From positions 916,001 through 980,000 of the forward strand of contig NZ_LS483388.1 in assembly GCF_900475415.1 (NCBI RefSeq): a stretch of 64,000 bases of DNA. Direction: 5' to 3'. The translations under genes were made by a program, and so were the position numbers. Every line of letters begins with the position of its first letter. Position 1 is the first letter of the stretch. Shown piece by piece: positions 7,388 through 13,896 of this stretch. Under the pieces are notes generated by a model. It ran no database searches. It was not told where the DNA came from and saw only the letters and a list, made by a program, of their open reading frames with translations. This stretch comes from Streptococcus porcinus (GTDB lineage: Bacteria > Bacillota > Bacilli > Lactobacillales > Streptococcaceae).

Positions 7388-7845
7388 CAGAGCCGTCTGT
7401 ATTAAAGGTAGTTTTAAGGAATTTGGCATTGAGAACGACATTAGCTATTATCTTGAAGCAACACTTACTGAATAGATTTCAGTTGAAAGTTATAAGTAAT
7501 TGGTATTGTACTGATGGACAAAATTTTGGATTAAAAAAGAAAGCCCAGATTCATCAGTCGTACATCAACGGAAACAGAAAAGATTCAATTATTCTGTGGG
7601 AAATGTTAAACAACCATTATCTAACCATATTTGGTCTCAATACTTACTATCCCATTCCCAAAAAAGAGTTAGATAAATTGGTGGAATCAGTCGATGGTAA
7701 TTTGAAAAAAATAAACTTGAATCAATTGCTTGATGACTGGAATAAAAAAACAAAAACAGATGATATTACTGCTCGTATTCAATATGAGGGTATTCTGGAA
7801 ATTGTAGACGAATTAAAGAAACCAAAAAATATGTACATGGACTGA
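7384..7845 (+). CDS. Phage protein of unknown function
   Basis: 153 aa from ATG 7384, which follows AAGAGGTGACGG. An in-frame upstream start at 7345 lacks a ribosome site. The C-terminal two thirds looks like a soluble helical protein (for example KKELDKLVESVDGNLKKINLNQLLDDW). The first 30 residues are unusually hydrophobic and basic. In the +2 frame, bases 7386-7472 read as a plausible protein segment (DRAVCIKGSFKEFGIENDI onward), so the N-terminus may have undergone frame changes. The function is unknown. Confidence 0.5.
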   Translation: MTEPSVLKVVLRNLALRTTLAIILKQHLLNRFQLKVISNWYCTDGQNFGLKKKAQIHQSYINGNRKDSIILWEMLNNHYLTIFGLNTYYPIPKKELDKLVESVDGNLKKINLNQLLDDWNKKTKTDDITARIQYEGILEIVDELKKPKNMYMD

Positions 7846-7857
7846 AATAAAAAACGA

Positions 7858-7995
7858 ATGGTCAGTCTTAATCATTTGATAGTTGAGGAGTTTGCAATCT
7901 TTACAGAAAAAATATCTGAAGCATTTAAACTCACACGCAAAGAAGCGGAACATTTTCCACAGTTTAAGTGGGTTAGCTTAGAGGAGTTGAAATGA
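7858..7995 (+). pseudogene. Fragment of a phage gene (45 aa, C-terminal piece)
   Basis: ATG 7858 has no ribosome site. The 45-aa product contains FTEKISEAFKLTRKEAEHFP followed by QFKWVSLEEL. This resembles the closing segment of longer phage proteins, with the 5' part missing. It overlaps the next ATG (AATGA), so it may survive only because it carries the ribosome site (GAGGAG) of the downstream gene. Confidence 0.45.
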
Positions 7996-8147
7996 TTAAA
8001 AAATATAGGTCCCTAGGTTTAGAAAAACTAAATAAGTATATTAAAAGAAATGGTATTAAAAGAGAAGATATTATTATACTCAAAAACGATGTTTCTTCTA
8101 TAAGCCATGATTGGTACACACTTACATACTGGGAGGATATTAAATGA
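7992..8147 (+). CDS. Small phage protein of unknown function (51 aa)
   Basis: ATG 7992 overlaps the previous stop and is preceded by GAGGAG. The product is basic in its first half (IKKYRSLGLEKLNKYIKRNGIKRED) and ends in a beta-like segment (HDWYTLTYWEDIK). Small proteins ending in a W-x2-x-x-YWED motif recur in streptococcal phage accessory regions; their role is unknown. The stop overlaps the next ATG. Confidence 0.55.
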   Translation: MIKKYRSLGLEKLNKYIKRNGIKREDIIILKNDVSSISHDWYTLTYWEDIK

Positions 8148-8515
8148 ACGAACTAATTAAACCGCTAGCAAAGGTTTTAGATATATCGGCTAGTGAACTA
8201 GAGAGAATAGTAAGCAGTCTGAATGTGAATGCACCACAGATTTATGAGCGGTTGTTGATTGAATATAAATGGTGGAAAGTGTTAGATATTATTTCTTCGA
8301 CTTCGGCAGTTGTTGCATTTGTAGCAATGCTTATATTCGGAATATTAACACTATTCATCTGTGTAGAGGGAACAAAATGGGTAGACGATGCATTAAAAAT
8401 AGTTTGCAAATGGTCTGGGATTATTTTTGTAGCTTCCGGTTTGGTTACAATAATTTGTGTTTCGCTATCAGTAATTCTAGCACCACATATTGATTTAATT
8501 ATGCAACTTAAATAA
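8144..8515 (+). CDS. Phage membrane protein with two transmembrane segments
   Basis: 123 aa. A cytoplasmic N-terminal helical region (about 1-45) is followed by two strongly hydrophobic segments (about 48-72 and 85-112). GGGAGGA precedes the ATG. The function is unknown. It is the last gene of the early accessory operon, and its stop codon overlaps the first base of the tRNA-like element at 8515. Confidence 0.6.
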   Translation: MNELIKPLAKVLDISASELERIVSSLNVNAPQIYERLLIEYKWWKVLDIISSTSAVVAFVAMLIFGILTLFICVEGTKWVDDALKIVCKWSGIIFVASGLVTIICVSLSVILAPHIDLIMQLK

Positions 8516-8556
8516 CCAACAACGGTATCACGAGCGTTCGATTCGCTCGGTTGGTA
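8515..8556 (+). other. tRNA-like minihelix 1 (acceptor stem plus T-arm only)
   Basis: A T-arm GAGCG-TTCGATT-CGCTC lies at 8532-8548. It is followed at once by GGTTGGT (8549-8555), which pairs with ACCAAC(A) at 8515-8521 as a 6-7 bp acceptor stem. Then comes A, the discriminator position, without an encoded CCA. Only ten bases (8522-8531) sit where D and anticodon arms would be. The T-loop TTCGATT matches the tRNA consensus. It sits immediately after the last early gene. Confidence 0.6.
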
Positions 8557-8560
8557 TTAA

Positions 8561-8683
8561 CCGAAAATAAAAAAAGAAAAGAGGTATCTCCTTACATCAA
8601 TACAAATCTAAAGCTGCTTATCGGTTAGCAGTGATTATCCAAGGTTATAAACCTGACAAAATAAAAAAGAAATGAGGTATCTT
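8561..8683 (+). repeat. Imperfect direct repeat around a start-less small reading frame
   Basis: Two near-identical stretches of about 27 bases, A-rich and ending GAGGTATCT, occur at about 8561-8588 and 8655-8683. Between them, bases 8590-8673 are open in one frame (LHQYKSKAAYRLAVIIQGYK, then PDKIKKK and a stop) but lack ATG, GTG or TTG at the right place. This looks like the remnant of a small gene or a duplicated leader. Confidence 0.4.
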
Positions 8684-8703
8684 AACTACTCTGATAAGAC
8701 AAA

Positions 8704-8731
8704 AAAAGAGCCCTGCAAAAGGCCCTTTTGG
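8704..8731 (+). terminator. Intrinsic terminator ending the early operon
   Basis: AAAAGAGCC at 8704-8712 pairs with GGCCCTTTT at 8721-8729 with one mismatch, closing a short loop and running into T residues. It separates the early accessory operon from the DUF1492 regulator gene. Confidence 0.6.
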
Positions 8732-8772
8732 TAAAACTATCTATCATCATTATACCATAAGGAGACTTGATT

Positions 8773-9192
8773 GTGGGGAAAAATCAGACACCAAAAGCAA
8801 ACAGATTTATAAATGATTTAAAGGCCATTCCTAAGCTCATAGAGAGCCTTGAACGCGACTCGAATATAATGAACCGCTCATTAATAAAAAGCCCACAGTG
8901 GAACGATATGAGCGTTTCTGGAGGCGTTAGAAAAACTCAAGAGGATAAAAATATTGATGCTATTGTTAAGACTGATTATTATAGCAAACAAATAGAGGAG
9001 TTGAAACGCAAAAAAGAAAATATGATTAACATAATTATACAGAATACAGGATTGTGTGAAAGTCATGTGTTAATCAAAACAATTGAAAGTGAAGATAGCT
9101 ATCAGGCTATGGAGAAACTTGATATAGGTAACAGAAATAAGTATTTTAAAATATTAAATGATGGCAAAAAAAGTCTAGAATTGATACTTTAA
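8773..9192 (+). CDS. DUF1492-type phage regulator
   Basis: 139 aa from GTG 8773, 8 bases after AAGGAG; the in-frame TTG at 8767 is too close to the ribosome site. IPKLIESLERDS, SLIKSPQWNDM and the YYSKQIEEL coiled region match DUF1492, a family encoded just upstream of late genes in streptococcal phages. Such proteins are thought to act like ArpU/RinA late-transcription activators. The position, last before the head genes, fits that idea. The C-terminus may form a sigma-region-4-like helix-turn-helix, though I cannot show this by eye. Confidence 0.65.
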   Translation: MGKNQTPKANRFINDLKAIPKLIESLERDSNIMNRSLIKSPQWNDMSVSGGVRKTQEDKNIDAIVKTDYYSKQIEELKRKKENMINIIIQNTGLCESHVLIKTIESEDSYQAMEKLDIGNRNKYFKILNDGKKSLELIL

Positions 9193-9343
9193 AATATTAT
9201 ATTTATACAAAATAATACGCATAAATACTTATTTGTATGCTATTATAGTATTATCAAAATAGCAAGAAGAGATAAATATTTTGTCAATGGACTGTTTATT
9301 AGTCGCCAATTTTAACTACGATCAAACTTGTTATTTTGATATG
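9193..9343. promoter_or_regulatory. AT-rich intergenic control region before the late genes
   Basis: No gene is visible. An inverted repeat AATACT (9224-9229) / AGTATT (9247-9252) encloses TATTATAG, a possible -10 region, although no convincing -35 is present. That is what an activator-dependent late promoter would look like. Further on, ATCAAA/TTTGAT (9331-9351 region) forms a small hairpin just before tRNA-like element 2. Confidence 0.35.
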
Positions 9344-9376
9344 TGAGATAAGCAGGTTCGAATCCTGCTATCTCAA
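9344..9376 (+). other. tRNA-like minihelix 2 (acceptor stem plus T-arm only)
   Basis: TGAGATA (9344-9350) and TATCTCA (9369-9375) pair perfectly over 7 bp. They flank a perfect T-arm GCAGG-TTCGAAT-CCTGC (9352-9368), with a single A between the two stems. A discriminator-type A follows and no CCA is encoded. This is exactly the acceptor/T-arm half of a tRNA without D or anticodon arms, a structure known to be a minimal RNase P substrate. It is 33 bases long and not followed by a T tract, so it is not a terminator. Confidence 0.65.
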
Positions 9377-9379
9377 TTA

Positions 9380-9471
9380 GGGAACATAGAGTAGTGATTG
9401 GAAAGGTACTAGAGTTGGCCACTCTTGGCACATTAGATGTCACTTTGTCGGTTCGATTCCGACTGTTCCTA
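9380..9471 (+). tRNA. tRNA-like gene with long variable region, anticodon unclear
   Basis: GGGAACA (9380-9386) pairs with TGTTCCT (9464-9470) as a 7-bp acceptor stem. GTCGG-TTCGATT-CCGAC (9447-9463) is a perfect T-arm, and A9471 is the discriminator; no CCA is encoded. Inside are a D-arm candidate AGTA/TACT with a GG-containing loop and an anticodon-arm candidate AGAG-TTGGCCA-CTCT. The last would give anticodon GGC (Ala), although the long variable region (about 20 bases) is that of class II tRNAs. The mismatch between these signs means a degenerate or non-canonical tRNA. Confidence 0.55.
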
Positions 9472-9561
9472 TAACTCATCTACCGAGTGTAGAAAGAGAT
9501 TGAGTAAGCGGTGCTAATCTACTGTATCGCTTATGGTTTTGAGAGACGCTTGACGTCGTTA

Positions 9562-9585
9562 GTCACCACAATTGGTGGCTTTTTA
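9562..9585 (+). terminator. Intrinsic terminator before the HNH gene
   Basis: GTCACC (9562-9567) pairs with GGTGGC (9574-9579) around loop ACAATT, followed by TTTTT. It would end transcripts that include the tRNA-like elements, which implies that the late head genes need either antitermination or a promoter close to 9585. Confidence 0.65.
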
Positions 9586-9602
9586 TTATGGAGGTAAATG
9601 AA

Positions 9603-9956
9603 ATGACCCCCCCTACATCAAATTTAAGGGCGGACAAAAAAGGTACCCACCGGGTTGCATTTGACAGAAATAAGAGAAAGCTACTCAAGACAGTAAACGT
9701 CTGCGGGATTTGTGGTAAGCCAGTTGATAAGTCGCTTAAGTACCCTCATCCTTTAAGTCCAGCAATAGATCATATCGTTCCCATTGCAAAAGGCGGACAT
9801 CCATCATCAATGGATAACTTACAGCTAACACATTGGCAATGCAATCGGCAGAAGTCTGATAAGCTCTACTCTGATGTCAAACAACAAGACCAAAAGACAG
9901 TTGGCAATAGAAATCTTCCTCAAAGCCGAGACTGGTCGTCATACGCATCTAAATAA
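9603..9956 (+). CDS. Phage HNH endonuclease
   Basis: 117 aa. The zinc ligands CGIC and the later HWQC frame the core DHIVPIAKGGHPSSMDNLQL, followed by CNRQKSDK, a complete HNH motif. Such nucleases are encoded beside the cos site and terminase in siphoviruses and assist DNA packaging with the large terminase. ATG 9603 follows GGAGGT with 7 bases spacing; the ATG at 9588 lies upstream of the ribosome site. The end QSRDWSSYASK is typical for this family. Confidence 0.9.
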   Translation: MTPPTSNLRADKKGTHRVAFDRNKRKLLKTVNVCGICGKPVDKSLKYPHPLSPAIDHIVPIAKGGHPSSMDNLQLTHWQCNRQKSDKLYSDVKQQDQKTVGNRNLPQSRDWSSYASK

Positions 9957-10004
9957 TAAATATGATGATTTATATCAAGAAAAACAAAAGTTGCTTAGAA
10001 TTGA

Positions 10005-10085
10005 TTTTAGGGGGCATATAGACCCAGCCGACTTGGTGGCCGAGCTTCACGCCGTCACTGTACATTTTTTCACACGTTAGCATTT
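10005..10085. other. Probable cos/packaging region
   Basis: Between the HNH gene and the next clear gene (9957-10099) lies a stretch of higher GC with GGGGGCATATAGACCC, GGTGGCC and GCCGTCACTGTACA. In HNH-encoding siphoviruses the cos site lies just here, with a G-rich then C-rich pattern and a CACTGTAC-like sequence. The reading frame through it (9874-10080) lacks a ribosome site and overlaps the HNH gene. The cohesive ends themselves cannot be seen. Confidence 0.45.
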
Positions 10086-10099
10086 GGAAAGGGGAGTAA

Positions 10100-10456
10100 A
10101 TGAAAAAGATATGCGTTATATGTCAAAAAGAGTTTGTGCCAGAGACAAACAGAAGTATTTACTGTTCGGAAGAATGCAGAAAACAAGGGCGGTTGAAGAC
10201 TCAGCGTGAATTAATGAAGAAGAAACGCCAACCAAAAAATGTTGAAAAAACAGACTCTCAAAATGCTAACCTAGACAGCGGAAATAGACCAAAGAAAAAG
10301 AGAAACTTGTTACAGCACTACCAGAAACTAAAAAAGGATTTGCTAGCAAATGAAGAGCAGTTCGGTTTCAAGGGTCTTTATTTAGTTGAGGGAATCGATA
10401 TACACGAAGAAAACTTTGAGCAATTAATCATAGAAAAGATTAAGGAGAGAAAATGA
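10100..10456 (+). CDS. Zinc-finger phage protein in the small-terminase position
   Basis: 118 aa. The N-terminus has a four-Cys zinc finger (C-x2-C at residues 5-8, then YCSEEC at about 23-28). The middle is very basic (KKKRQPKNVEK, RPKKKRN) and the C-terminus helical. GGAAAGGGGAG precedes the ATG. In related phages the small terminase gene lies here, but I do not recognise this protein as one. DNA binding at cos is a reasonable guess from the finger and basic region. The stop overlaps the portal ATG. Confidence 0.6.
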   Translation: MKKICVICQKEFVPETNRSIYCSEECRKQGRLKTQRELMKKKRQPKNVEKTDSQNANLDSGNRPKKKRNLLQHYQKLKKDLLANEEQFGFKGLYLVEGIDIHEENFEQLIIEKIKERK

Positions 10457-11721
10457 ACTATATGGGGATGGGCTACCTTCAAAGGAAGCTTAGCATTTAT
10501 AAACGGGGCGTCGAGAAGCGTTACAGATATTATTCGATGGACGACATAGATAACACAAGAAGCATTGTTACTCCTGACTCTGTCAAGCAGATGTACCGTT
10601 CTGTTTTGGAGTGGACCGCTAAAGGTGTTGATTCTTTAGCTGACCGCATTATTTTTAGGGAGTTTGAAAATGATGGCTTCAATGCATCGGAAATATTCCA
10701 AGCAAATAACCCTGATATTTTCTTTGATACTGCGATTCAATCCGCCTTAATCGCATCGTGTTGCTTTGTTTACATTATGCCCGGTGAAAATGGTGAACTC
10801 CCTAAATTGCAAGTTATCGAAGCTAGTAAGGCGACTGGTATTTTAGACCCGACAACATATTTATTAACAGAAGGCTATGCAGTCTTAGAAGTTGACCAAA
10901 ACGATAATCCGATACTGGAAGCTTACTTCACTAAAGAATACACAATCTATTATCCAAAAGGTGCTGACTCATTTTTCATCGAAAATCCGACGGGACAGCC
11001 TTTATTGGTTCCAATCATTCACAGACCAGATGCTAAGCGCCCTTTTGGTCGTAGTCGCATTACTCAAGCCGGAATGTACCATCAAAAGGCAGCTAAACGC
11101 ACATTGGAACGTGCTGAGGTTACAGCTGAGTTTTACTCATTCCCTCAAAAATACATACTTGGTCTTGATCCTGAGGCAGATGTCTTGGAAACGTGGAAAG
11201 CTACAGTATCTACAATGTTAGCGTTTGACAAAGATGAGGACGGAGATAGTCCAAGTGTTGGTCAATTTACAACTGCAAGCATGGCTCCATTCATGGACCA
11301 TTTGAAGATGTATGCTTCACTATTCGCTGGCGGTTCTGGTCTAACATTAGATGATCTCGGTTTCCCTTCAGATAACCCGTCATCAGTTGAAGCAATTAAA
11401 GCAGCACATGAAAACTTAAGGGCAGCAGGGCGAAAGGCTCAGCGCTCTTTTTCTTCGGGATTCTTAAACGTGGCCTATGTCGCTGTTTGTTTGAGAGATA
11501 ATTTCCCATATAGCAGGAATCAGTTTATGAATACAGTTATCAAGTGGGAGCCATTGTTTGAAGCAGATGCTGCTATGATGTCATTGATTGGAGATGGTGC
11601 TATTAAAATTAATCAAGCTGTTCCAGGTTTTATTGATAAAAACGTCATTTATGACTGGACCGGAATAAAAGGATCTGACGACGATGAACATTTATTGATA
11701 GGTGGTGTTGATAATGGTTGA
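10453..11721 (+). CDS. Phage portal protein
   Basis: 422 aa, a usual length for SPP1/HK97-type portals. The N-terminal region (RKLSIYKRGVEKRYRYYSM) is followed by the portal core (VLEWTAKGVDSLADRIIFREFEN), the crown-like strands (KLQVIEASKATGILDPTT) and the helical IIHRPDAKRPFGRSRITQAGM segment. The portal dodecamer forms the DNA entry channel of the capsid. It overlaps the zinc-finger gene by 4 bases and the next gene by 8 bases. Unusually the large terminase gene comes after, not before, this gene. Confidence 0.85.
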   Translation: MNYMGMGYLQRKLSIYKRGVEKRYRYYSMDDIDNTRSIVTPDSVKQMYRSVLEWTAKGVDSLADRIIFREFENDGFNASEIFQANNPDIFFDTAIQSALIASCCFVYIMPGENGELPKLQVIEASKATGILDPTTYLLTEGYAVLEVDQNDNPILEAYFTKEYTIYYPKGADSFFIENPTGQPLLVPIIHRPDAKRPFGRSRITQAGMYHQKAAKRTLERAEVTAEFYSFPQKYILGLDPEADVLETWKATVSTMLAFDKDEDGDSPSVGQFTTASMAPFMDHLKMYASLFAGGSGLTLDDLGFPSDNPSSVEAIKAAHENLRAAGRKAQRSFSSGFLNVAYVAVCLRDNFPYSRNQFMNTVIKWEPLFEADAAMMSLIGDGAIKINQAVPGFIDKNVIYDWTGIKGSDDDEHLLIGGVDNG

Positions 11722-12400
11722 GGATATCGTACCAAGTTTACTGCAAAAAATAAAAAAAGAGTTTAATGCTAAGTATGCATCAAGTCCAAAGATTAAAGAG
11801 TTACTAAAAAACAAAACATCTCAAAACTCTTATTTATTTGCAAAAGAGGTTGGGCAGATTCTAGCTAACGTTTTCGAAAGTAATTTAACGATGAATGTAT
11901 TACCTGATGGAAAGATGTATTTTAACATCGCTGAGCGTATATTGTTTGACACATTAGGTACTAATCATAAGTTAGTGACGCAATACGCAAGTCAAATGCA
12001 ATCGGCGTTGAACAAAGAAGCAAAGATAGGTCTCAAACCGAGGGAACCCTCTCTTAACAAAGATAAAATAAAAGGAATTGTTAATCGTGTCTCGTACGAA
12101 GAAAACTACGATGATATCAAGTGGATAATGAAGGACCCAATCGTCAACTTTACTCAGTCAGTAGTTGACGATTTTATAATGGAGAATGTTAATTTTCACG
12201 GAAAATCAGGACTAAAGCCACAGATAAAAAGATATGTCGTCGGGAAGTGTTGCGATTGGTGCGAACAAAAAGCTGGAACTTATTCTTACCCGGTAGACAA
12301 AAGCCTTTACGCAAGACACGAAAATTGTGATTGTATAGTGGAATATCATCCTAAAGATGGAAGAGGTATCCAAAATTCTTATACAAAACAATGGAGATAG
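11714..12400 (+). CDS. MuF-like minor head protein
   Basis: 228 aa from ATG 11714 after GGTGGT; an in-frame GTG lies at 11702. The C-terminal segment carries the diagnostic Cys/His pattern: GKCCDWCEQKAGTYSYP, then RHENCDCIVEYHP. This fits the Mu gpF / SPP1 gp7 minor head family, which goes into the capsid with the portal. The position straight after the portal gene is normal for this family. The N-terminal half is helical. Confidence 0.75.
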   Translation: MVEDIVPSLLQKIKKEFNAKYASSPKIKELLKNKTSQNSYLFAKEVGQILANVFESNLTMNVLPDGKMYFNIAERILFDTLGTNHKLVTQYASQMQSALNKEAKIGLKPREPSLNKDKIKGIVNRVSYEENYDDIKWIMKDPIVNFTQSVVDDFIMENVNFHGKSGLKPQIKRYVVGKCCDWCEQKAGTYSYPVDKSLYARHENCDCIVEYHPKDGRGIQNSYTKQWR

Positions 12401-12418
12401 TTATAAATAAAAAGGAGC

Positions 12419-12475
12419 GTGATCCGTTTATCTCCCAGCGACAGGGTTATCATGCAATACGATTGGAAGGAATGA
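12419..12475 (+). CDS. Possible 18-aa leader peptide before large terminase
   Basis: GTG 12419 follows AAAAAGGAGC with good spacing and opens a short frame encoding VIRLSPSDRVIMQYDWKE, ending 4 bases before the terminase ATG at 12479. It may couple translation of the terminase to upstream genes, or be the remnant of a lost gene. No homology is claimed. Confidence 0.3.
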   Translation: MIRLSPSDRVIMQYDWKE

Positions 12476-12478
12476 AAA

Positions 12479-13891
12479 ATGGTTGTTACGAAAACAAAAC
12501 TTGGCAATCAACATCCGACTCAATCGGTAAATTTACATTATTCTATTTCTTTGTCTGATGAAGCTGTTTTTTACTACGAAAAAACCGGCTTAAGTTGCTA
12601 TAATTGGCAGAAAAATATGCTTTCCCCGATTATGGCTATTGATGAAGATGGTTTGTGGGTACATCAAAAATATGGCTATGCTATTCCGCGTAGGAATGGT
12701 AAAACGGAAATTGTCTATATTCTAGAGCTTTGGGGTCTTCATAAAGGTCTTAAAATTTTGCATACTGCACATAGAATAAGTACGTCCCACTCATCATTTG
12801 AAAAGCTAAAAAAATATTTGGAAATGTCCGGCTATGTTGATGGCGAAGATTTTATTTCCAACAAGGCTAAAGGTCAAGAGCGTATAGAGTTTAAGTCGAG
12901 TGGTTCTGTTATCCAATGGCGAACTCGTACTTCAAATGGCGGTCTTGGTGAGGGCTTTGATTTATTAGTCATAGACGAAGCGCAAGAGTATACTTCTGAG
13001 CAAGAATCAGCTCTTAAATATACTGTCACGGATAGTGACAATCCTATGACAGTCATGTGTGGAACTCCACCAACAATGGTGTCAACCGGCACTGTCTTTG
13101 AATCTTATCGAAAAGAAGTACTAAAAGGCGCCAAAAAATATTCTGGTTGGGCTGAATGGTCTGTGTCTGAGATGACTAAAATTGATGATGTGCAGTCATG
13201 GTATATTGCAAATCCATCAATGGGATTTCACTTGAACGAGCGGAAAATTGAGGCGGAACTTGGCGATGATGAAATTGACCATAACATCCAGCGTTTAGGA
13301 TACTGGCCGACATTTAACCAAAAATCTGTCATCTCTGAAAAAGAGTGGGGCAAGCTCAAAGTTGAGCAAACTCCTGAATTATCAGGAAAACTTTTTGTTG
13401 GCATTAAGTTTGGTCAAGATGGGAACAATGTGTCTATGTCTATTGCAGCAAGAACAAAAGAAAATAAAATATTTGTTGAGTCTATAGACTGCTTGTCTGT
13501 CAGAAACGGGACACAATGGATAATTGATTTTTTGAAATCTGCTGACATTGCAAAAGTAGTGGTTGATGGCGCAAGTGGTCAAGAACTTTTAGCTCAGACG
13601 ATGAAAGAGCAAAAACTAAAAGCTCCAATTATGCCAAAAGTGTCAGAGATCATTACTGCAAATATGACTTGGGAACAAGCTATCATGCAAGAGACTATAT
13701 GTCACAATGACCAGCCGTCTTTAACCGCCGTTGTAACAAACTGCGAAAAGAGGCAAATTGGCTCTAACGGTGGTTTTGGGTATAAATCGCTTTATGACGA
13801 TAAAGATATTAGTTTAATGGATAGTGTATTGCTTGCGCACTGGGTTTGTTCAACAACAAAACCAAAAAGAAAGCAAAGAATCAGCTATTAA
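12479..13891 (+). CDS. Terminase large subunit
   Basis: 470 aa. The ATPase has a Walker A (IPRRNGKTE, about residues 69-77) and Walker B (LLVIDEAQE, about 163-171), then the coupling motif MCGTPP. The nuclease domain has RNase H-like acidic positions (FGQDGNNV, VVVDG, LMDSVLLAHW). It translocates DNA into the prohead and cuts it. ATG 12479 follows GGAAGGA. Gene order is odd: it follows the portal and MuF-like genes, instead of preceding them, and an intrinsic terminator follows. Confidence 0.9.
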   Translation: MVVTKTKLGNQHPTQSVNLHYSISLSDEAVFYYEKTGLSCYNWQKNMLSPIMAIDEDGLWVHQKYGYAIPRRNGKTEIVYILELWGLHKGLKILHTAHRISTSHSSFEKLKKYLEMSGYVDGEDFISNKAKGQERIEFKSSGSVIQWRTRTSNGGLGEGFDLLVIDEAQEYTSEQESALKYTVTDSDNPMTVMCGTPPTMVSTGTVFESYRKEVLKGAKKYSGWAEWSVSEMTKIDDVQSWYIANPSMGFHLNERKIEAELGDDEIDHNIQRLGYWPTFNQKSVISEKEWGKLKVEQTPELSGKLFVGIKFGQDGNNVSMSIAARTKENKIFVESIDCLSVRNGTQWIIDFLKSADIAKVVVDGASGQELLAQTMKEQKLKAPIMPKVSEIITANMTWEQAIMQETICHNDQPSLTAVVTNCEKRQIGSNGGFGYKSLYDDKDISLMDSVLLAHWVCSTTKPKRKQRISY

Positions 13892-13896
13892 ATACG

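Noticed and set aside
9268..9376. A longer tRNA using AGAGATA at 9268-9274 as 5' acceptor strand, with a GACT-GTTTATT-AGTC arm that would read anticodon TTA (a UAA suppressor)
   Set aside because: It would be 109 bases, too long even for a class II tRNA, position 1 does not pair, no D-arm is visible, and the compact minihelix at 9344-9376 pairs better.
9874..10080. A 68-codon plus-strand frame after and inside the HNH gene
   Set aside because: It overlaps the HNH gene by 83 bases, has no ribosome site, and its second half covers the GC-richer stretch that I read as cos.
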